Assembly (NCBI GenBank): GCA_963769845.1
Contig: CAVYNL010000016.1
Location: 99,329 to 163,328 of the forward strand
Direction: 5' to 3'
From: JBGQMW01 sp963769845
GTDB taxonomy: Archaea > Thermoproteota > Bathyarchaeia > Bathyarchaeales > Bathycorpusculaceae
DNA length: 64,000 nt
A program made the position numbers and the translations under genes. Numbering within the stretch: the first letter of the stretch is position 1; each line of letters begins with the position of its first letter. The notes beneath the pieces are model-generated. The model saw nothing but the letters and a program-made list of their open reading frames with translations. It ran no database searches and was not told where the DNA came from. Positions 33,437 to 42,256 of the stretch are shown one piece after another.

Positions 33437-34354
33437 TTGGACTCAGGTCTTCTGGGAGAGTCGGCTGCGATACTCGTTTCATGTTTCTGGACAGGTAGCT
33501 CTTTGCTGTTTACATCGGCCGGACGACGGATCGGTTCGTTCAGCGTCAATGTTTTTCGCACGGCGATCGCTATCGCGCTTCTGGGCTGTGCGCACGTCGT
33601 TTTGCTAGGTACTTTTCTACCTGCTGGGAGTAGTGCGCAGTGGTTCTGGATGGGTTTGAGCGGCATAGTTGGGCTGGGCATCGGTGATTTCGGCTTGTTT
33701 GCAGCGTACGTCACGATCGGTCCGAGGCGTTCGGTTCTTGTGCAGTCTTTTTCCCCGATATTTGCGTCTGTGGCAGCCTTCTGGATGCTGGGAGAAACGT
33801 TTGGACCACTGTCGATACTGGGAGTGGCAGTCACTTTGACGGGCGTTGTCGTAGTTCTGCTGGAGAAAGAAGAGAAGTCGGTTAACAGAGTTGAGACGAA
33901 GAATCGGAAGACTTGGGGCGTGTTCTTTGCTTTGGTTTCGGCGATGGGTCAGGGGTTCGGTGCAGTTCTCTCGAGGAAGGGAATGTACGTTGACGCAAAC
34001 GTGGCATTGAACCCGCTGTCATCGGCGTTGATACGGATGCTGCTGGCAGGTCTGTTCGTGGGGGCGTGTGCGTTGTTCGCGGGCAAACTGCCTGGGCTGC
34101 GCAAGGCCGTCAGTGACAAGGAAGGTATCAAGTACACAGCTGCCGGCGCATTGGTCGGGCCGTTCATAGGCATGACACTTTCCATGGTCGCTCTGGCCAA
34201 CGCTGAAACAGGCATCGCCCAGACGTTGATGTCTTTGATGCCTGTGATCATCATTCCGGTCGTATGGATAGTCTACAGGGAGAGGACAAACTGGCGTGGG
34301 ATAGTAGGGGCTCTTGTAGCCGTCGTCGGAGTGACGATTCTATTTCTAACCTGA
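33437..34354 (+). CDS. EamA/DMT-family transporter
   Basis: The 305-residue protein, starting at TTG 33437, has ten hydrophobic helices arranged as two EamA repeats. The repeats are marked by FWTGSSLLFTSAGRRIGSFS near the start and LVSAMGQGFGAVLSRKGMYV near residue 160, each followed by a helix ending in a Pro/Gly-rich turn. The family moves metabolites such as amino acids or nucleotides across the membrane; the cargo here is unknown. The TGA stop at 34352-34354 is followed in the same frame by a PEF-CTERM-like tail (see next entry). Confidence 0.8.
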   Translation: MDSGLLGESAAILVSCFWTGSSLLFTSAGRRIGSFSVNVFRTAIAIALLGCAHVVLLGTFLPAGSSAQWFWMGLSGIVGLGIGDFGLFAAYVTIGPRRSVLVQSFSPIFASVAAFWMLGETFGPLSILGVAVTLTGVVVVLLEKEEKSVNRVETKNRKTWGVFFALVSAMGQGFGAVLSRKGMYVDANVALNPLSSALIRMLLAGLFVGACALFAGKLPGLRKAVSDKEGIKYTAAGALVGPFIGMTLSMVALANAETGIAQTLMSLMPVIIIPVVWIVYRERTNWRGIVGALVAVVGVTILFLT

Positions 34355-34486
34355 AACAGCTCGCGCGCCACGTTCGTGACAGTCCCAGAGTTTCCAACAA
34401 TCGCCTTACTGCCCCTACTCATGATCGGCGCCGTGCTCGTCATACTCTACACTAGGAAAAGGGCGCTGGGCAGACCGAGGAACTAA
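34355..34486 (+). pseudogene. Orphan PEF-CTERM-like membrane-sorting tail
   Basis: Directly after the EamA stop, 43 in-frame codons encode TFVTVPEFPTIALLPLLMIG and VLVILYTRKRALGRPRN, then TAA. This has the three parts of an archaeosortase-type C-terminal signal (VPEF motif, one hydrophobic helix, a basic end), such as end many surface proteins in related archaea. No start codon with a ribosome site lies nearby (a GTG at 34375 would give 36 residues). I read it as the last remnant of a deleted surface-protein gene. Read-through from EamA is a less likely alternative. Confidence 0.55.
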
Positions 34487-34529
34487 CTGCCGACCTTTAG
34501 ACTCTTTCCCTTTGTACAACACGCGCCTC

Positions 34530-35498
34530 TCAGATCTCTGTAAGGTTTAGATTCAGTCTTCTTGACAGATTCTTCAAGTCGTGCAGCACGTAGAAGAAGA
34601 CGTATCCCCTCCATCGACCCCATCTCTGTTCTGCGATCGTTTTGAGGCTTGGGATTGCGTTGCGTGGCGATTCTGTTTTCTTCCCAAGGATGAGCATGCT
34701 GAATATTTTTGCGCTCCAGACGTCTAGCGCGAACCCCGGATGGGAAGAGACGATGTCCGCGGAGTATTCGCCTATTCCTTTGAGTTCCATCAGCTTGGTC
34801 TTTGCTTCTTGGGCAGGCATCTTTTCGAGTTCCTGAGGAGACGGAAAGCCCTTGAGTATAGCTTCTGCTATGCCTTTGAGAGTTGCTGCTCGGTAGCCGA
34901 GCTTGCACTTTGCTCGAAGTTCTTCAATGCCCGCGTTGGCTATGCTTTTCGGGGAAGGCCAGTACGAGATTTCTTTTCTGTCGAACCTTATTTTTTCGCC
35001 GTATTCGTGGATCAGCAAGTTCATCATCTGGTTGCTTCTGGCTATTGGGGCCATCTGCAGGGTCACTGCGAGGATGAGTCGTGAGAAGATGTCAGGCTGT
35101 TTTGTGTTCCTCATTCCGTACAGGTCTTTTACCAAAATTTTGACGAGCAGGTCGTTTTTTGCGAGGGCGTAGAATTGTTTGATGTCTTCTCTGAGATTCA
35201 GCATCCACTCTACGGTTTTTGACAGATCTGATCTTTCACTTGTGGCGAGCTTCTGAGAAGTATAGGCCTTGCAGGACAGGTCTAAATTCTTGACGGTTCC
35301 AACAGACCTCAGCTTCAAGCCGAACAATTCTCCAGAAGTCCTCATAGCGGTCCAGAGTGTTCCGTTGTGGAATATTTCGTAGGGTGTCAACAATGGCCAT
35401 CCAGCAGGCTTGTGGACCGTGAGCGCAAAGTCATACGGTGGCACTGCCTTGAGCCTCAGCATCGTTGAATAAGTCAGCTTGGTGACGGACTTTGTCAT
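34530..35498 (-). CDS. HhH-GPD DNA glycosylase
   Basis: The 322-residue protein has a C-terminal helix-hairpin-helix glycosylase domain: AKTKLMELKGIGEYSADIVS (about 228-247), then FALDVWSAKIFS with the catalytic Asp. The FDRKEISYWPSPKSIANAGI segment and a hydrophobic N-terminal half resemble AlkA/OGG-like enzymes that remove alkylated or oxidised bases. No 4Fe-4S Cys cluster of the MutY/Nth type is visible. The exact lesion is unknown. Confidence 0.8.
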   Translation of the reverse strand: MTKSVTKLTYSTMLRLKAVPPYDFALTVHKPAGWPLLTPYEIFHNGTLWTAMRTSGELFGLKLRSVGTVKNLDLSCKAYTSQKLATSERSDLSKTVEWMLNLREDIKQFYALAKNDLLVKILVKDLYGMRNTKQPDIFSRLILAVTLQMAPIARSNQMMNLLIHEYGEKIRFDRKEISYWPSPKSIANAGIEELRAKCKLGYRAATLKGIAEAILKGFPSPQELEKMPAQEAKTKLMELKGIGEYSADIVSSHPGFALDVWSAKIFSMLILGKKTESPRNAIPSLKTIAEQRWGRWRGYVFFYVLHDLKNLSRRLNLNLTEI

Positions 35499-35659
35499 AC
35501 ATACCCTTTCTTCTGTTCTTTCTTACTTTGCGGATAGATGATTCTTGGGGTTCTTTCCTCTTATTCTTTCAGAATAGCAATGCGGAGTAACCGCATTGAT
35601 GATTTCTCCTTCGACTTCGTTCTTCTCCATTGTGGAAACGGCACCTTTGGTTTGTGTGG

Positions 35660-35779
35660 TATGGACGGAAACCTTTAAGTCCCCCCCCCACCAATGCCGT
35701 ATGGATGATAACTGGAGATTGCTATTCTCAATTTTCAGTCTGCAGCCAATCGAGGTGATTCTATACGTTCCAAAAGAGG
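35660..35779 (+). promoter_or_regulatory. Probable promoter region of the zinc-ribbon gene, with a C9 run
   Basis: A TATA-like CCTTTAAG lies near 35672 and is followed by a run of nine C (35681-35689). GAGGTGATT at 35752-35760 resembles a strong ribosome site but lies too far from ATG 35780, where only AGAGG is adjacent. From 35499 to 35659 I see no gene. Confidence 0.35.
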
Positions 35780-36010
35780 ATGTTTGAGACGAAATGCAGT
35801 GATTGCGGCAAGACTGCTAGCGTGCCTTTCAAGCCTACCGTAGGCAAACCGGTCTACTGTAGCGCATGTTTCCAGAAACACATGGTTAAGCAGCGAGAGA
35901 ATGTCGGTACGAGCTTCAACTTTGACCAGAAACAAGCATGGGCTCGGCGAGGAGATACCTACCGAGGAAGAAAGGAGCAAGAGCCCGCCAGTGTTTTCCA
36001 ACAGTCCTAG
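35780..36010 (+). CDS. Small zinc-ribbon protein
   Basis: The 76-residue protein has two CxxC pairs, ETKCSDCGKTASVPFKP and KPVYCSACFQKHM, that form one zinc ribbon. This is the CxxC-x-VPF-x-GxPVYC-xxC pattern found in small archaeal and bacterial zinc-binding proteins. A basic tail follows (RENVGTSFNFDQKQAWARR). It could bind nucleic acid or a protein partner. A stop codon just upstream in frame fixes ATG 35780 as the start. It converges with the GNAT gene. Confidence 0.65.
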   Translation: MFETKCSDCGKTASVPFKPTVGKPVYCSACFQKHMVKQRENVGTSFNFDQKQAWARRGDTYRGRKEQEPASVFQQS

Positions 36011-36040
36011 CGTGGCTAGCTTGCACTGCCCTGCGTCTGG

Positions 36041-36937
36041 TCAGGTGTTCTTCAGCTTTTTGCGCATGATCTTTCTGACGTTGTCCACCTGAAAGCTTAG
36101 ACTCTGCAGCAGTGCAATTGAAGAAACGTTCTTTTCTGAAGTCCCTAGTCTGACCGAAGTCATTCGTTTTTCAAACAGGAAATTCATCGCTCGCGCCGTA
36201 AGTGCTGACCCAAGGTGTTGGTTCCGAAATTCCGGAAGAGTAGCAGCTGGACCAAGATAGCCCATTCTGAGATGCGTGTACTTGTTGTAGTCCGTGTCCG
36301 GCTTTGCCACGACGGTGGACACGATTCTTTCGCCTGCTTCAGCTACCTGAACCCATTCCTCATTGAACGGGGGGTCCTCAGACTTCCAGGTTTCAAGGTC
36401 TCCAAGTTCGAGCCTTTGCCATCCGAATCCCACGTTCACGACTGAAACGAGTTCTTCTTCCTCATCAGGTATTAAGCTCCGAAGCTTGATGCCCGCAGGG
36501 ACTTCTGGAATAGGTCTCAAGCTGTCGAGTTTCGCGGACATTCGTTGATAGCCAGGTTCCAAAACGTAGCCTCGGTTTATCCATTCTCTGATTCTTGGGC
36601 TTCCCTCATCAACCATTGTTGTAACAGTATTGCCTTCTGTGCGTTTCTCAATTTCCTTCACGAGCATGTTTTCAATGGTTGTCCGATTGTCCCCTTTGTC
36701 AGCGGCGAGCCACCGGATGTTTTTTTCTCCGTGTTCCTCAGGATGAGTTCCGATGAGGCCCAGTACTCTGCCGTTTTCTTCTGCCACAAGAATATTGAGG
36801 TCTCTTCTCCGGATTTGGGACAAGATCCTCTCCTCGTTGAATGGAATGAATTCATAGGTCTCTCTGTATTCCTCATTCAACAATCTTGCGACAAAGGGCA
36901 GATGCTTGTTAGTGAATTCTGAAATCTGAATGGTCAT
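36041..36937 (-). CDS. Tandem GNAT-family acetyltransferase
   Basis: ATG 36937 (MTIQISEFTNKHLPFVARLL) is preferred (298 residues); longer in-frame starts to 37060 add a non-homologous Ser/Asp-rich stretch. Two GNAT domains are visible. The first covers about 1-140, with NILVAEENGRVLGLIGTHPE. The second covers about 150-298, with YLGPAATLPEFRNQHLGSAL (the acetyl-CoA loop) and SSIALLQSLSFQVDNVRKIM at the end. Substrate unknown. Double-GNAT proteins occur in mycothiol-like and antibiotic-modifying enzymes, but I cannot place this one. Confidence 0.75.
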   Translation of the reverse strand: MTIQISEFTNKHLPFVARLLNEEYRETYEFIPFNEERILSQIRRRDLNILVAEENGRVLGLIGTHPEEHGEKNIRWLAADKGDNRTTIENMLVKEIEKRTEGNTVTTMVDEGSPRIREWINRGYVLEPGYQRMSAKLDSLRPIPEVPAGIKLRSLIPDEEEELVSVVNVGFGWQRLELGDLETWKSEDPPFNEEWVQVAEAGERIVSTVVAKPDTDYNKYTHLRMGYLGPAATLPEFRNQHLGSALTARAMNFLFEKRMTSVRLGTSEKNVSSIALLQSLSFQVDNVRKIMRKKLKNT

Positions 36938-37111
36938 GTTCTCGTTCAGCAGAAGTTGAGAGAAGCTATAAGCTTTTGGCGGGCGAGAAGGGTCTTGAGC
37001 AGATTGGCAGTCACTAATGGAACGATCATCTTCATCACAATTAATAACAAAGTTGAGCACTCCCTAGGATTTGTTCTGAGAAGTGTCAGAATATGAATGA
37101 GAGCAAGGAGT

Positions 37112-37141
37112 CTTAGCGCGGGCGATTCGAACCCTCTCTGC
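37112..37141 (-). other. Possible degenerate tRNA 3' end
   Basis: On the minus strand, GAGAGGGTTCGAATCGCCCG looks like the T-arm and acceptor 3' strand of a tRNA with the 3' half of the T stem missing. No matching 5' acceptor or anticodon arm lies upstream, so no functional tRNA is called. It could be a tRNA relic or a coincidence. The rest of 36938-37250 has only the promoter of the next gene. Confidence 0.25.
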
Positions 37142-37250
37142 GGTGGCGACGTTTCCTACACATTCCTTGTTTTCCGTTTCTGATGCAGTATTTGCTGCAT
37201 TTGTTTCCAAAGGATTATATTTTGGGTACTTGATGTGGCTGAGGTTGAGT

Positions 37251-38474
37251 ATGAAAGCGGTGTATTTGCCTTGGCTGCATATGCATCAGCCAATGGTGTT
37301 CAACGGAAATGATGAGATCATAGGCAATCTGGAGAATATGCTCAGTTCTGACGACTCAAGGGATCAGTGGGACGGAAGGCTCATGGCTAGGGCATACAGA
37401 AACCCTGCCTTCTGGGTCAGGAACCTCGAAGCTGAAGGAAAACATCCTAGAGTTGCAGTCGATTTCTCTGGAATTCTCCTTGAAAGTCTCGGGAAGATGA
37501 ATGGACTGTTTTCCCAAGAAGACGTAGATGGTAACGTGATAGGCGATGTAATCGAGCTCTGGAGGCAGGTTCTTCATGAGTTTCCTGATTCCGTGGAATT
37601 TTCTGGAACAGCGTACGCGCACTGTTATTTCCCCGTGACTCCTGAAGAAGACTGGGAAAACCAGGTTGATTTCTGGAGAAAGGTGTTCTGTTCGCTTTTT
37701 GGTCCCGAACCGGTTGAAAGGGTCAAAGGATTCTGGCTACCGGAGATGGGTGTTCCTGCTGCCGACAGATTGGGTGGACTGGTAAGGCTTTTGAAGAAGA
37801 AGGGATATGAGTGGCTGATTCTGCCGATCGAGGCTGTGAAGGCGGAGAAGACTCTGTCATACGAGAAGCACGTGGAAATCTTCTGCCAGCCCCACATTCT
37901 CAGAATCGAAGGGGAAGAGATGACCGTTGTTTTCAGGCCGAAATACGATTTCATCGATCAACAGGCGGGATGCGATGCGAACGGGGTGTACAACAAATGC
38001 ATCGATGCCGCACGAATTTCAGAAAAAGCCGGCAGAAAGTGTCCCGCCCTCATTGTTCCAGCGTCTGATGGTGAAAACGGAAACGTCATGATGAACCAGT
38101 TTTTCTCCGACACGTTCATTCCGTTCTTCAGGGAAAAGGCTGATGAAAAAGTGTCCTCAATGACGATTACTCAATATCTCAAAGAGTATCCTCCGGACAG
38201 TGAGATCGAACTGCAGAATGTCGGAGGCTCGTGGCTGGGGGGCCATTCACAGTGGGGCGGAGGAGACAGAAGGATAGAAATGAAGAAGAAAATAGAGGAG
38301 TTGAGCCGCAGATTCCACGAACGACAAACAGAAGTCTCAAGGAGCGAAGAGGCACTGAGGGCACTTCTCTTGGCTGAGACAAGCTGCTACGTCTACTGGA
38401 ACAGTGACTTCTGGTTTGACCAGGGAGAAAAAATGGTGGAGTTTGCCTATCAACAAATGGAAAAAGGCCGCTGA
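37251..38474 (+). CDS. GH57 glycoside hydrolase 1
   Basis: ATG 37251 has GAGGT five bases before it and a TATA box (GATTATATTT, about 37213-37222); the longer ORF from 37143 is not translated. The 407-residue enzyme begins with the GH57 hallmark YLPWLHMHQPMVFNG. The nucleophile Glu is in GFWLPEMGVP, and the acid/base Asp in SDGENGNVMM, so both catalytic residues are present. Members act on alpha-glucans as amylases, branching enzymes or 4-alpha-glucanotransferases. The final part (GGSWLGGHSQWGGGDRRIE and a helical end with CYVYWNSDFWFDQGEKM) matches the family C-terminal domain. It converges with the first GT4 gene. Confidence 0.85.
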   Translation: MKAVYLPWLHMHQPMVFNGNDEIIGNLENMLSSDDSRDQWDGRLMARAYRNPAFWVRNLEAEGKHPRVAVDFSGILLESLGKMNGLFSQEDVDGNVIGDVIELWRQVLHEFPDSVEFSGTAYAHCYFPVTPEEDWENQVDFWRKVFCSLFGPEPVERVKGFWLPEMGVPAADRLGGLVRLLKKKGYEWLILPIEAVKAEKTLSYEKHVEIFCQPHILRIEGEEMTVVFRPKYDFIDQQAGCDANGVYNKCIDAARISEKAGRKCPALIVPASDGENGNVMMNQFFSDTFIPFFREKADEKVSSMTITQYLKEYPPDSEIELQNVGGSWLGGHSQWGGGDRRIEMKKKIEELSRRFHERQTEVSRSEEALRALLLAETSCYVYWNSDFWFDQGEKMVEFAYQQMEKGR

Positions 38475-38526
38475 CAGAACCCTCAAACCTCGCAAACGGG
38501 AAAAACGGCTGGAACGCGTTGTTTGT

Positions 38527-39729
38527 TCAACTGGGCGTCTTCCACGCGCCTTGGGCGTATTCGTTCAGGACGGCGTCGTAGACTCCGCTTGTCCATTCTG
38601 CGATCTTGTCCCAGTTGTAGTTCCATAGGCACTTCCGATAGGCGTTCTCCACTATGTAGTTTTTGAATCCAACGTCTCTCACGATCCTGAGGACTGCCCC
38701 TGCCAAGGCATTTGGATCATCTGTTGGGACCTTCAAGCCTGTGCTTCCGTCATCTACGATTTCATTCAGTCCACCAGTGGTCGTCGTCACAAGGGGGCAA
38801 TGAGCGGCCATGGCTTCCAGTGCCACTATTCCGAAGGGCTCGAATTTCGAGGGAACCACGGTCACGTCTGCCACACGATACAGGGCTCTCAGTGTCCAAT
38901 CGTCAATGTGGCCTGCGAAGAATACTTTCTCGTGCAGTCCGTAATCGTTGACCATTCCTTGGTACATTTCTTTCTGCGGTCCCTCTCCGACCACGACCAG
39001 TTTGACGTTCACTCCGTTGGCAAGGATTATCGGGAGCGCGTTGATGAGGGTGTCTAAGCCTTTTTCGGGGACGAGCCTCCCTACGAACAATAGGATTCTC
39101 TCGGATTCGTGCACGAATCGGTTCCTGACTTCCCAGTAATTGAAGTTGAAGCTGAACTTCGTAACGTCAACACCGTTGGGTATGACGGATATTTTGTCTT
39201 CTGGCAAGTGGAAGCACCAGGCGACGTGGCTACGCATATAATACGAGCAGGTGATCACCCGCCAAGATTCATGAGTTATCCAACCCTCGATCTCGTGAAT
39301 CGACTGTTGAAAGTCGTTGTGGATTCCTGCTCTTCTGCCATATTCTGTGCTGTGCATCGTCGTGATTAAGGGCCTTCTGTACAAGTGCTTCAGCCCAACG
39401 CCAGCGACGCCGGAAAGCCAATCGTGCGCGTGAATGACGTCGAATCCTCCAGTTCCGCTGATAAGGTCGCTGCTGCTGATCTCCATATTCTTCTGCATCC
39501 GAAGGGCCCATCCCAAGAAAGAGTCTCCAGTGGCGTACGCTTCAAACCTGTTGACGTTGACTCCGTCGATGTTCTCGAACTTCTTCGCGCCTGGAAAGTT
39601 GCACGTCATAACATGCACATCCAAGCTCCGGCGAGCGAGGGCTCTAGAAAGGTCGAAAACGTGTGAAGCTATGCCTCCTATTATTCTAGGAGGAAATTCC
39701 CATGACAGGTGAAGAACTCGCATTCGCAT
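38527..39729 (-). CDS. GT4 glycosyltransferase 1 (glycogen-synthase-like)
   Basis: The 400-residue GT-B enzyme starts at ATG 39729 (GTG 39732 and ATG 39723 are alternatives). The N-domain shows HLSWEFPPRIIGGIASHVFD, with the donor-phosphate GG loop, and HAHDWLSGVAG. The C-domain shows FVGRLVPEKGLDTLINALP and the catalytic E-x7-E in KFEPFGIVALEAMA. Such enzymes build alpha-glucans, or sucrose- or trehalose-like sugars, from nucleotide sugars. It follows the half-GT gene directly (TGA then GTGATG), so they are cotranscribed and probably coupled. It converges with GH57-1. Confidence 0.88.
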   Translation of the reverse strand: MRMRVLHLSWEFPPRIIGGIASHVFDLSRALARRSLDVHVMTCNFPGAKKFENIDGVNVNRFEAYATGDSFLGWALRMQKNMEISSSDLISGTGGFDVIHAHDWLSGVAGVGLKHLYRRPLITTMHSTEYGRRAGIHNDFQQSIHEIEGWITHESWRVITCSYYMRSHVAWCFHLPEDKISVIPNGVDVTKFSFNFNYWEVRNRFVHESERILLFVGRLVPEKGLDTLINALPIILANGVNVKLVVVGEGPQKEMYQGMVNDYGLHEKVFFAGHIDDWTLRALYRVADVTVVPSKFEPFGIVALEAMAAHCPLVTTTTGGLNEIVDDGSTGLKVPTDDPNALAGAVLRIVRDVGFKNYIVENAYRKCLWNYNWDKIAEWTSGVYDAVLNEYAQGAWKTPS

Positions 39730-39732
39730 CAC

Positions 39733-40359
39733 TCATCGCAAGGCCTTATCGTACACAGAGATGACTTCATCAACCCAGTTCGTTCCAATGGGCCAGATTA
39801 CTTTCATTTTCTCGTTGTGCCCTTCGCCATAATATCTTAAGATCTCTTTTCTCAGCCAGTCAGTGTTGGTGATCACCGACTTGGATTCCCATATTCCCGT
39901 GTCTTCGATTTCTTTGATTGCCAAGCTGGCGGCATTGAAATGGTCGTGACACCGATGTCCTTCGATCGAATGCAAGGTCATCACAAAAGGTGTATGAAAA
40001 GCGTGTTTGAGGACGATGGCGGGATAAGTCGCGAGCCACTCGTGAGCATGCACTAGGTCGATCCTCTTCTTTTGTTGCTTGTAGAAGTAGATGATGTTTG
40101 AGGATTCAATCTCCATCTGCACTGAAGCGGTGACGGCATAACTGAGTATGCTTGCCATCGGGTGAGTCTTGATGGGGTTAGCGACCCTGTGGACGTGGAC
40201 GCCGGAGATATCTTCGAACCCTTGCTTCAGATCGTCTAGGACTACCAGTTCGACCCCGTGTCCTCGTCTGACAAGTTCGTGGGCCAGAGTGCTCACGTGG
40301 TCAGCGACGTTTCCTAGGCGTTTGGGCGGATATTCCCAGCTGAGCAGCAGAATGCGCAT
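39733..40359 (-). CDS. GT4 N-terminal-domain-only protein 1
   Basis: The 208-residue protein is only the N-terminal Rossmann domain of a GT4 enzyme (LLLSWEYPPKRLGNVADHV at the start, HAHEW at 104-108), followed at once by the final helix (TNWVDEVISVYDKAL, 193-207) that in full enzymes packs back on the N-domain. The whole nucleotide-sugar-binding C-domain and its E-x7-E are missing. The GG loop is GN here. It shares SIExHR (131-136) with the second half-GT, and that motif is not in the full enzymes. It should bind glucan or partner protein but not catalyse transfer. It lies 33 bp after the winged-helix regulator. Confidence 0.75.
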   Translation of the reverse strand: MRILLLSWEYPPKRLGNVADHVSTLAHELVRRGHGVELVVLDDLKQGFEDISGVHVHRVANPIKTHPMASILSYAVTASVQMEIESSNIIYFYKQQKKRIDLVHAHEWLATYPAIVLKHAFHTPFVMTLHSIEGHRCHDHFNAASLAIKEIEDTGIWESKSVITNTDWLRKEILRYYGEGHNEKMKVIWPIGTNWVDEVISVYDKALR

Positions 40360-40392
40360 CAGTGTACCACTGGCATGGACAGATTTGCTAGG

Positions 40393-40956
40393 TCAGACGC
40401 GGGTTCTGCTGTAAGTGAGTCTTTCGATACGAGTGTCTATCAGCCTTGTTATGCGGGTCCTGAGTACTTCACCGTAGAGGTTTGACGTTCTTAAACGGTC
40501 AAACTCTTTGGCCAGCTCTGCTTCGCCTAGGACATCGTTGAACCATTTTGCTATGTCGCCTCTCTGAACGTGAAATTCCAGCGATTTTGGGTCAACTCTC
40601 TTTGCTTTTTCCTTGAAGTCCGAAAGACTGCAGGCCGACATTTTCGTGAACTTGTCTGGTCCGACTCCGGTGTAGAAGTTGAAGCATTTTTCATGGGGCA
40701 CTGCGGAATAAATCTTCTTCGCGCTTTCAGGCAGTGCTCCTATGGCTATGAGCCCGAGTGGGGTCAATTCGTAAGCAGAGTGATTTTCTTGTGTCTTGCT
40801 CAGAAGTGTTTTCTCTTCCAGCGATTTCAGGTAAGCAGACAGGTCCTGAACAGTGTAGGGTTCTCCCAGTTCGCGAGCCAAGCTTTCGGGTGTCGCCTTT
40901 CCCAAGACGTTAATCTTTTTTAGAACGGCAATCTCGTCTTGCGAGGATTTAGACAC
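40393..40956 (-). CDS. Winged-helix regulator with glucan-cluster C-terminal domain
   Basis: GTG 40956 is chosen because GAGGTG lies six bases before it and a TATA box (about 40992-41002 on this strand) predicts a transcript start nearby; 187 residues result. The N-terminal winged helix (about 5-75) reads ATPESLARELGEPYTVQDLS with a YELTPLG wing. The C-terminal domain (about 86-172) includes FNFYTGVGPDKFTKMSACSL, then LEFHVQRGDIAKWFNDVLG and RTSNLYGEVLRTRI. The same domain ends GH57-3 (residues 413-490). It resembles a domain I recall as Pfam DUF5752. It is the first gene of the winged helix, half-GT, GT operon and diverges from GH57-2. Confidence 0.75.
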   Translation of the reverse strand: MSKSSQDEIAVLKKINVLGKATPESLARELGEPYTVQDLSAYLKSLEEKTLLSKTQENHSAYELTPLGLIAIGALPESAKKIYSAVPHEKCFNFYTGVGPDKFTKMSACSLSDFKEKAKRVDPKSLEFHVQRGDIAKWFNDVLGEAELAKEFDRLRTSNLYGEVLRTRITRLIDTRIERLTYSRTRV

Positions 40957-41038
40957 AGAACACACCTCAGTCGAGATAGAAGCCACCACCATAATAACTT
41001 TATCTTTCGACATGCAAATGAATTCAGGCGACAATAGA
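40957..41038. promoter_or_regulatory. Divergent promoter region between regulator and GH57-2
   Basis: An 82-bp spacer holds TATA-like elements on both strands: TTATTATGG on the minus strand (about 40993-41001) and AACTTTATC on the plus strand (about 40996-41004). They overlap, so a regulator bound here could switch both genes. No clear inverted repeat was found. Confidence 0.5.
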
Positions 41039-42256
41039 ATGGAAAAGCAACCTCTGTATTTTGCTCTCGTTCTGCACATGCATCAACCGCGTTACAACTT
41101 GTATGGCCCAACTTTCGAGTCAGATGTGGCTCGCGACGTTTTCAACCAGACCCTTCATCCCTATACGTATCCGTCAGAGGCCCTCAAGAGGGACGAGAAT
41201 GCGAGGGTTACTCTGAACTTCACAGGCAGTCTGATCGAGCAGATGAACGAGTTGGCAAGCGTTGGTTTCGATTCGAGGTTGAACGGATTGTGGGACAGAT
41301 ACAGAGAGACGAAGACGCTCGGAAGAGCAGACTTCACTGGCTGCGGCTATTTTCATCCTATATTTCCGCTCATACCTGAGGCTGACCAGCTGAAACAGAT
41401 TGAAATGCATTTGAGTATCTTTGAGCAGACTTTCGGAACAAGACCCGAGGGGTTCTGGCTACCGGAACTTGCCTTCAGCCCCAAAGTGATTCCCGCGCTT
41501 GTGAAGAATGGCATAAAATGGACGATAGTCGACGGTCCCCACGTAGTCAACGCGAACAAGAACGGGAACATGTACCAGCTCTTGTACAAACCTCATTTTG
41601 CGGAGTACGGTGGACACCGCATTATCGTGATCCCTCGAGACAGAATGGTGAGCATCGCTCAGCAGAGCGGCTACAACCCAGTTTGGCTCAAGCACGAAAT
41701 CGAAAGAGGAATTGAGGCAAACAACGACGGAGAGTTCCTGTTGACAGTAGCCACTGATGGTGAAAACGGGTGGTTCCGCCACTCTGGAGAGAACGCGGGT
41801 TTCTGGGGATGGTTCTTCGAGCCTCTTCTCTATCTTCTGAAAAAAGACCCTGACTTCAAATTCATCAGGTTGACAACTATAAGCGAGTACCTCGCTGAGC
41901 ATCCGCCGAAAGACACGGTGACCGTTGAGGATGGAAGCTGGAACGTCCCAGACACGTTTGATGACGGCAGGTTTCTGAAGTGGACCGGAGGAGAAGAAAG
42001 GCAAAAGACTTGGGCACGTGTTCTGGAAGCCAGCGAGTCGGTCCATGAAGCCGAAGAAAAAATAGCGGCCGCAGGAGCTAGCTGCCCGCCAGATGCAAAG
42101 AATGCACTGGATCAGGCTTGGCGTTGGCTCCTGATGGCAGAAGCGAGCGATGATTTTTGGTGGGGCAGCAAAGACTGGCTCGACAGATCGGTCGTCTGCT
42201 CTCTCAAAGCCAGGGAAAAAATCAACGAAGCTTCAAGGCTCTGTGGAATCAGGTAG
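41039..42256 (+). CDS. GH57 glycoside hydrolase 2
   Basis: ATG 41039 is taken (MEKQPLYFALVLHMHQPRYN); ATG 41012 and 41018 are in-frame alternatives nearer the TATA box. The 405-residue enzyme has the HMHQP start, nucleophile Glu in GFWLPELAFS and acid/base Asp in ATDGENGWFRHS, as in GH57-1. The C-terminal helical domain (ASDDFWWGSKDWLDRS) is similar to that of GH57-1, which points to a duplication. Likely an alpha-glucan-acting amylase or transferase. It converges with GT4-2, with 8 bp overlapping. Confidence 0.85.
   Translation: MEKQPLYFALVLHMHQPRYNLYGPTFESDVARDVFNQTLHPYTYPSEALKRDENARVTLNFTGSLIEQMNELASVGFDSRLNGLWDRYRETKTLGRADFTGCGYFHPIFPLIPEADQLKQIEMHLSIFEQTFGTRPEGFWLPELAFSPKVIPALVKNGIKWTIVDGPHVVNANKNGNMYQLLYKPHFAEYGGHRIIVIPRDRMVSIAQQSGYNPVWLKHEIERGIEANNDGEFLLTVATDGENGWFRHSGENAGFWGWFFEPLLYLLKKDPDFKFIRLTTISEYLAEHPPKDTVTVEDGSWNVPDTFDDGRFLKWTGGEERQKTWARVLEASESVHEAEEKIAAAGASCPPDAKNALDQAWRWLLMAEASDDFWWGSKDWLDRSVVCSLKAREKINEASRLCGIR

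Noticed and set aside
37143..37250. N-terminal extension of GH57-1 (36 residues)
   Set aside because: It lies upstream of or within the TATA box, and the family start is at ATG 37251 with a ribosome site.
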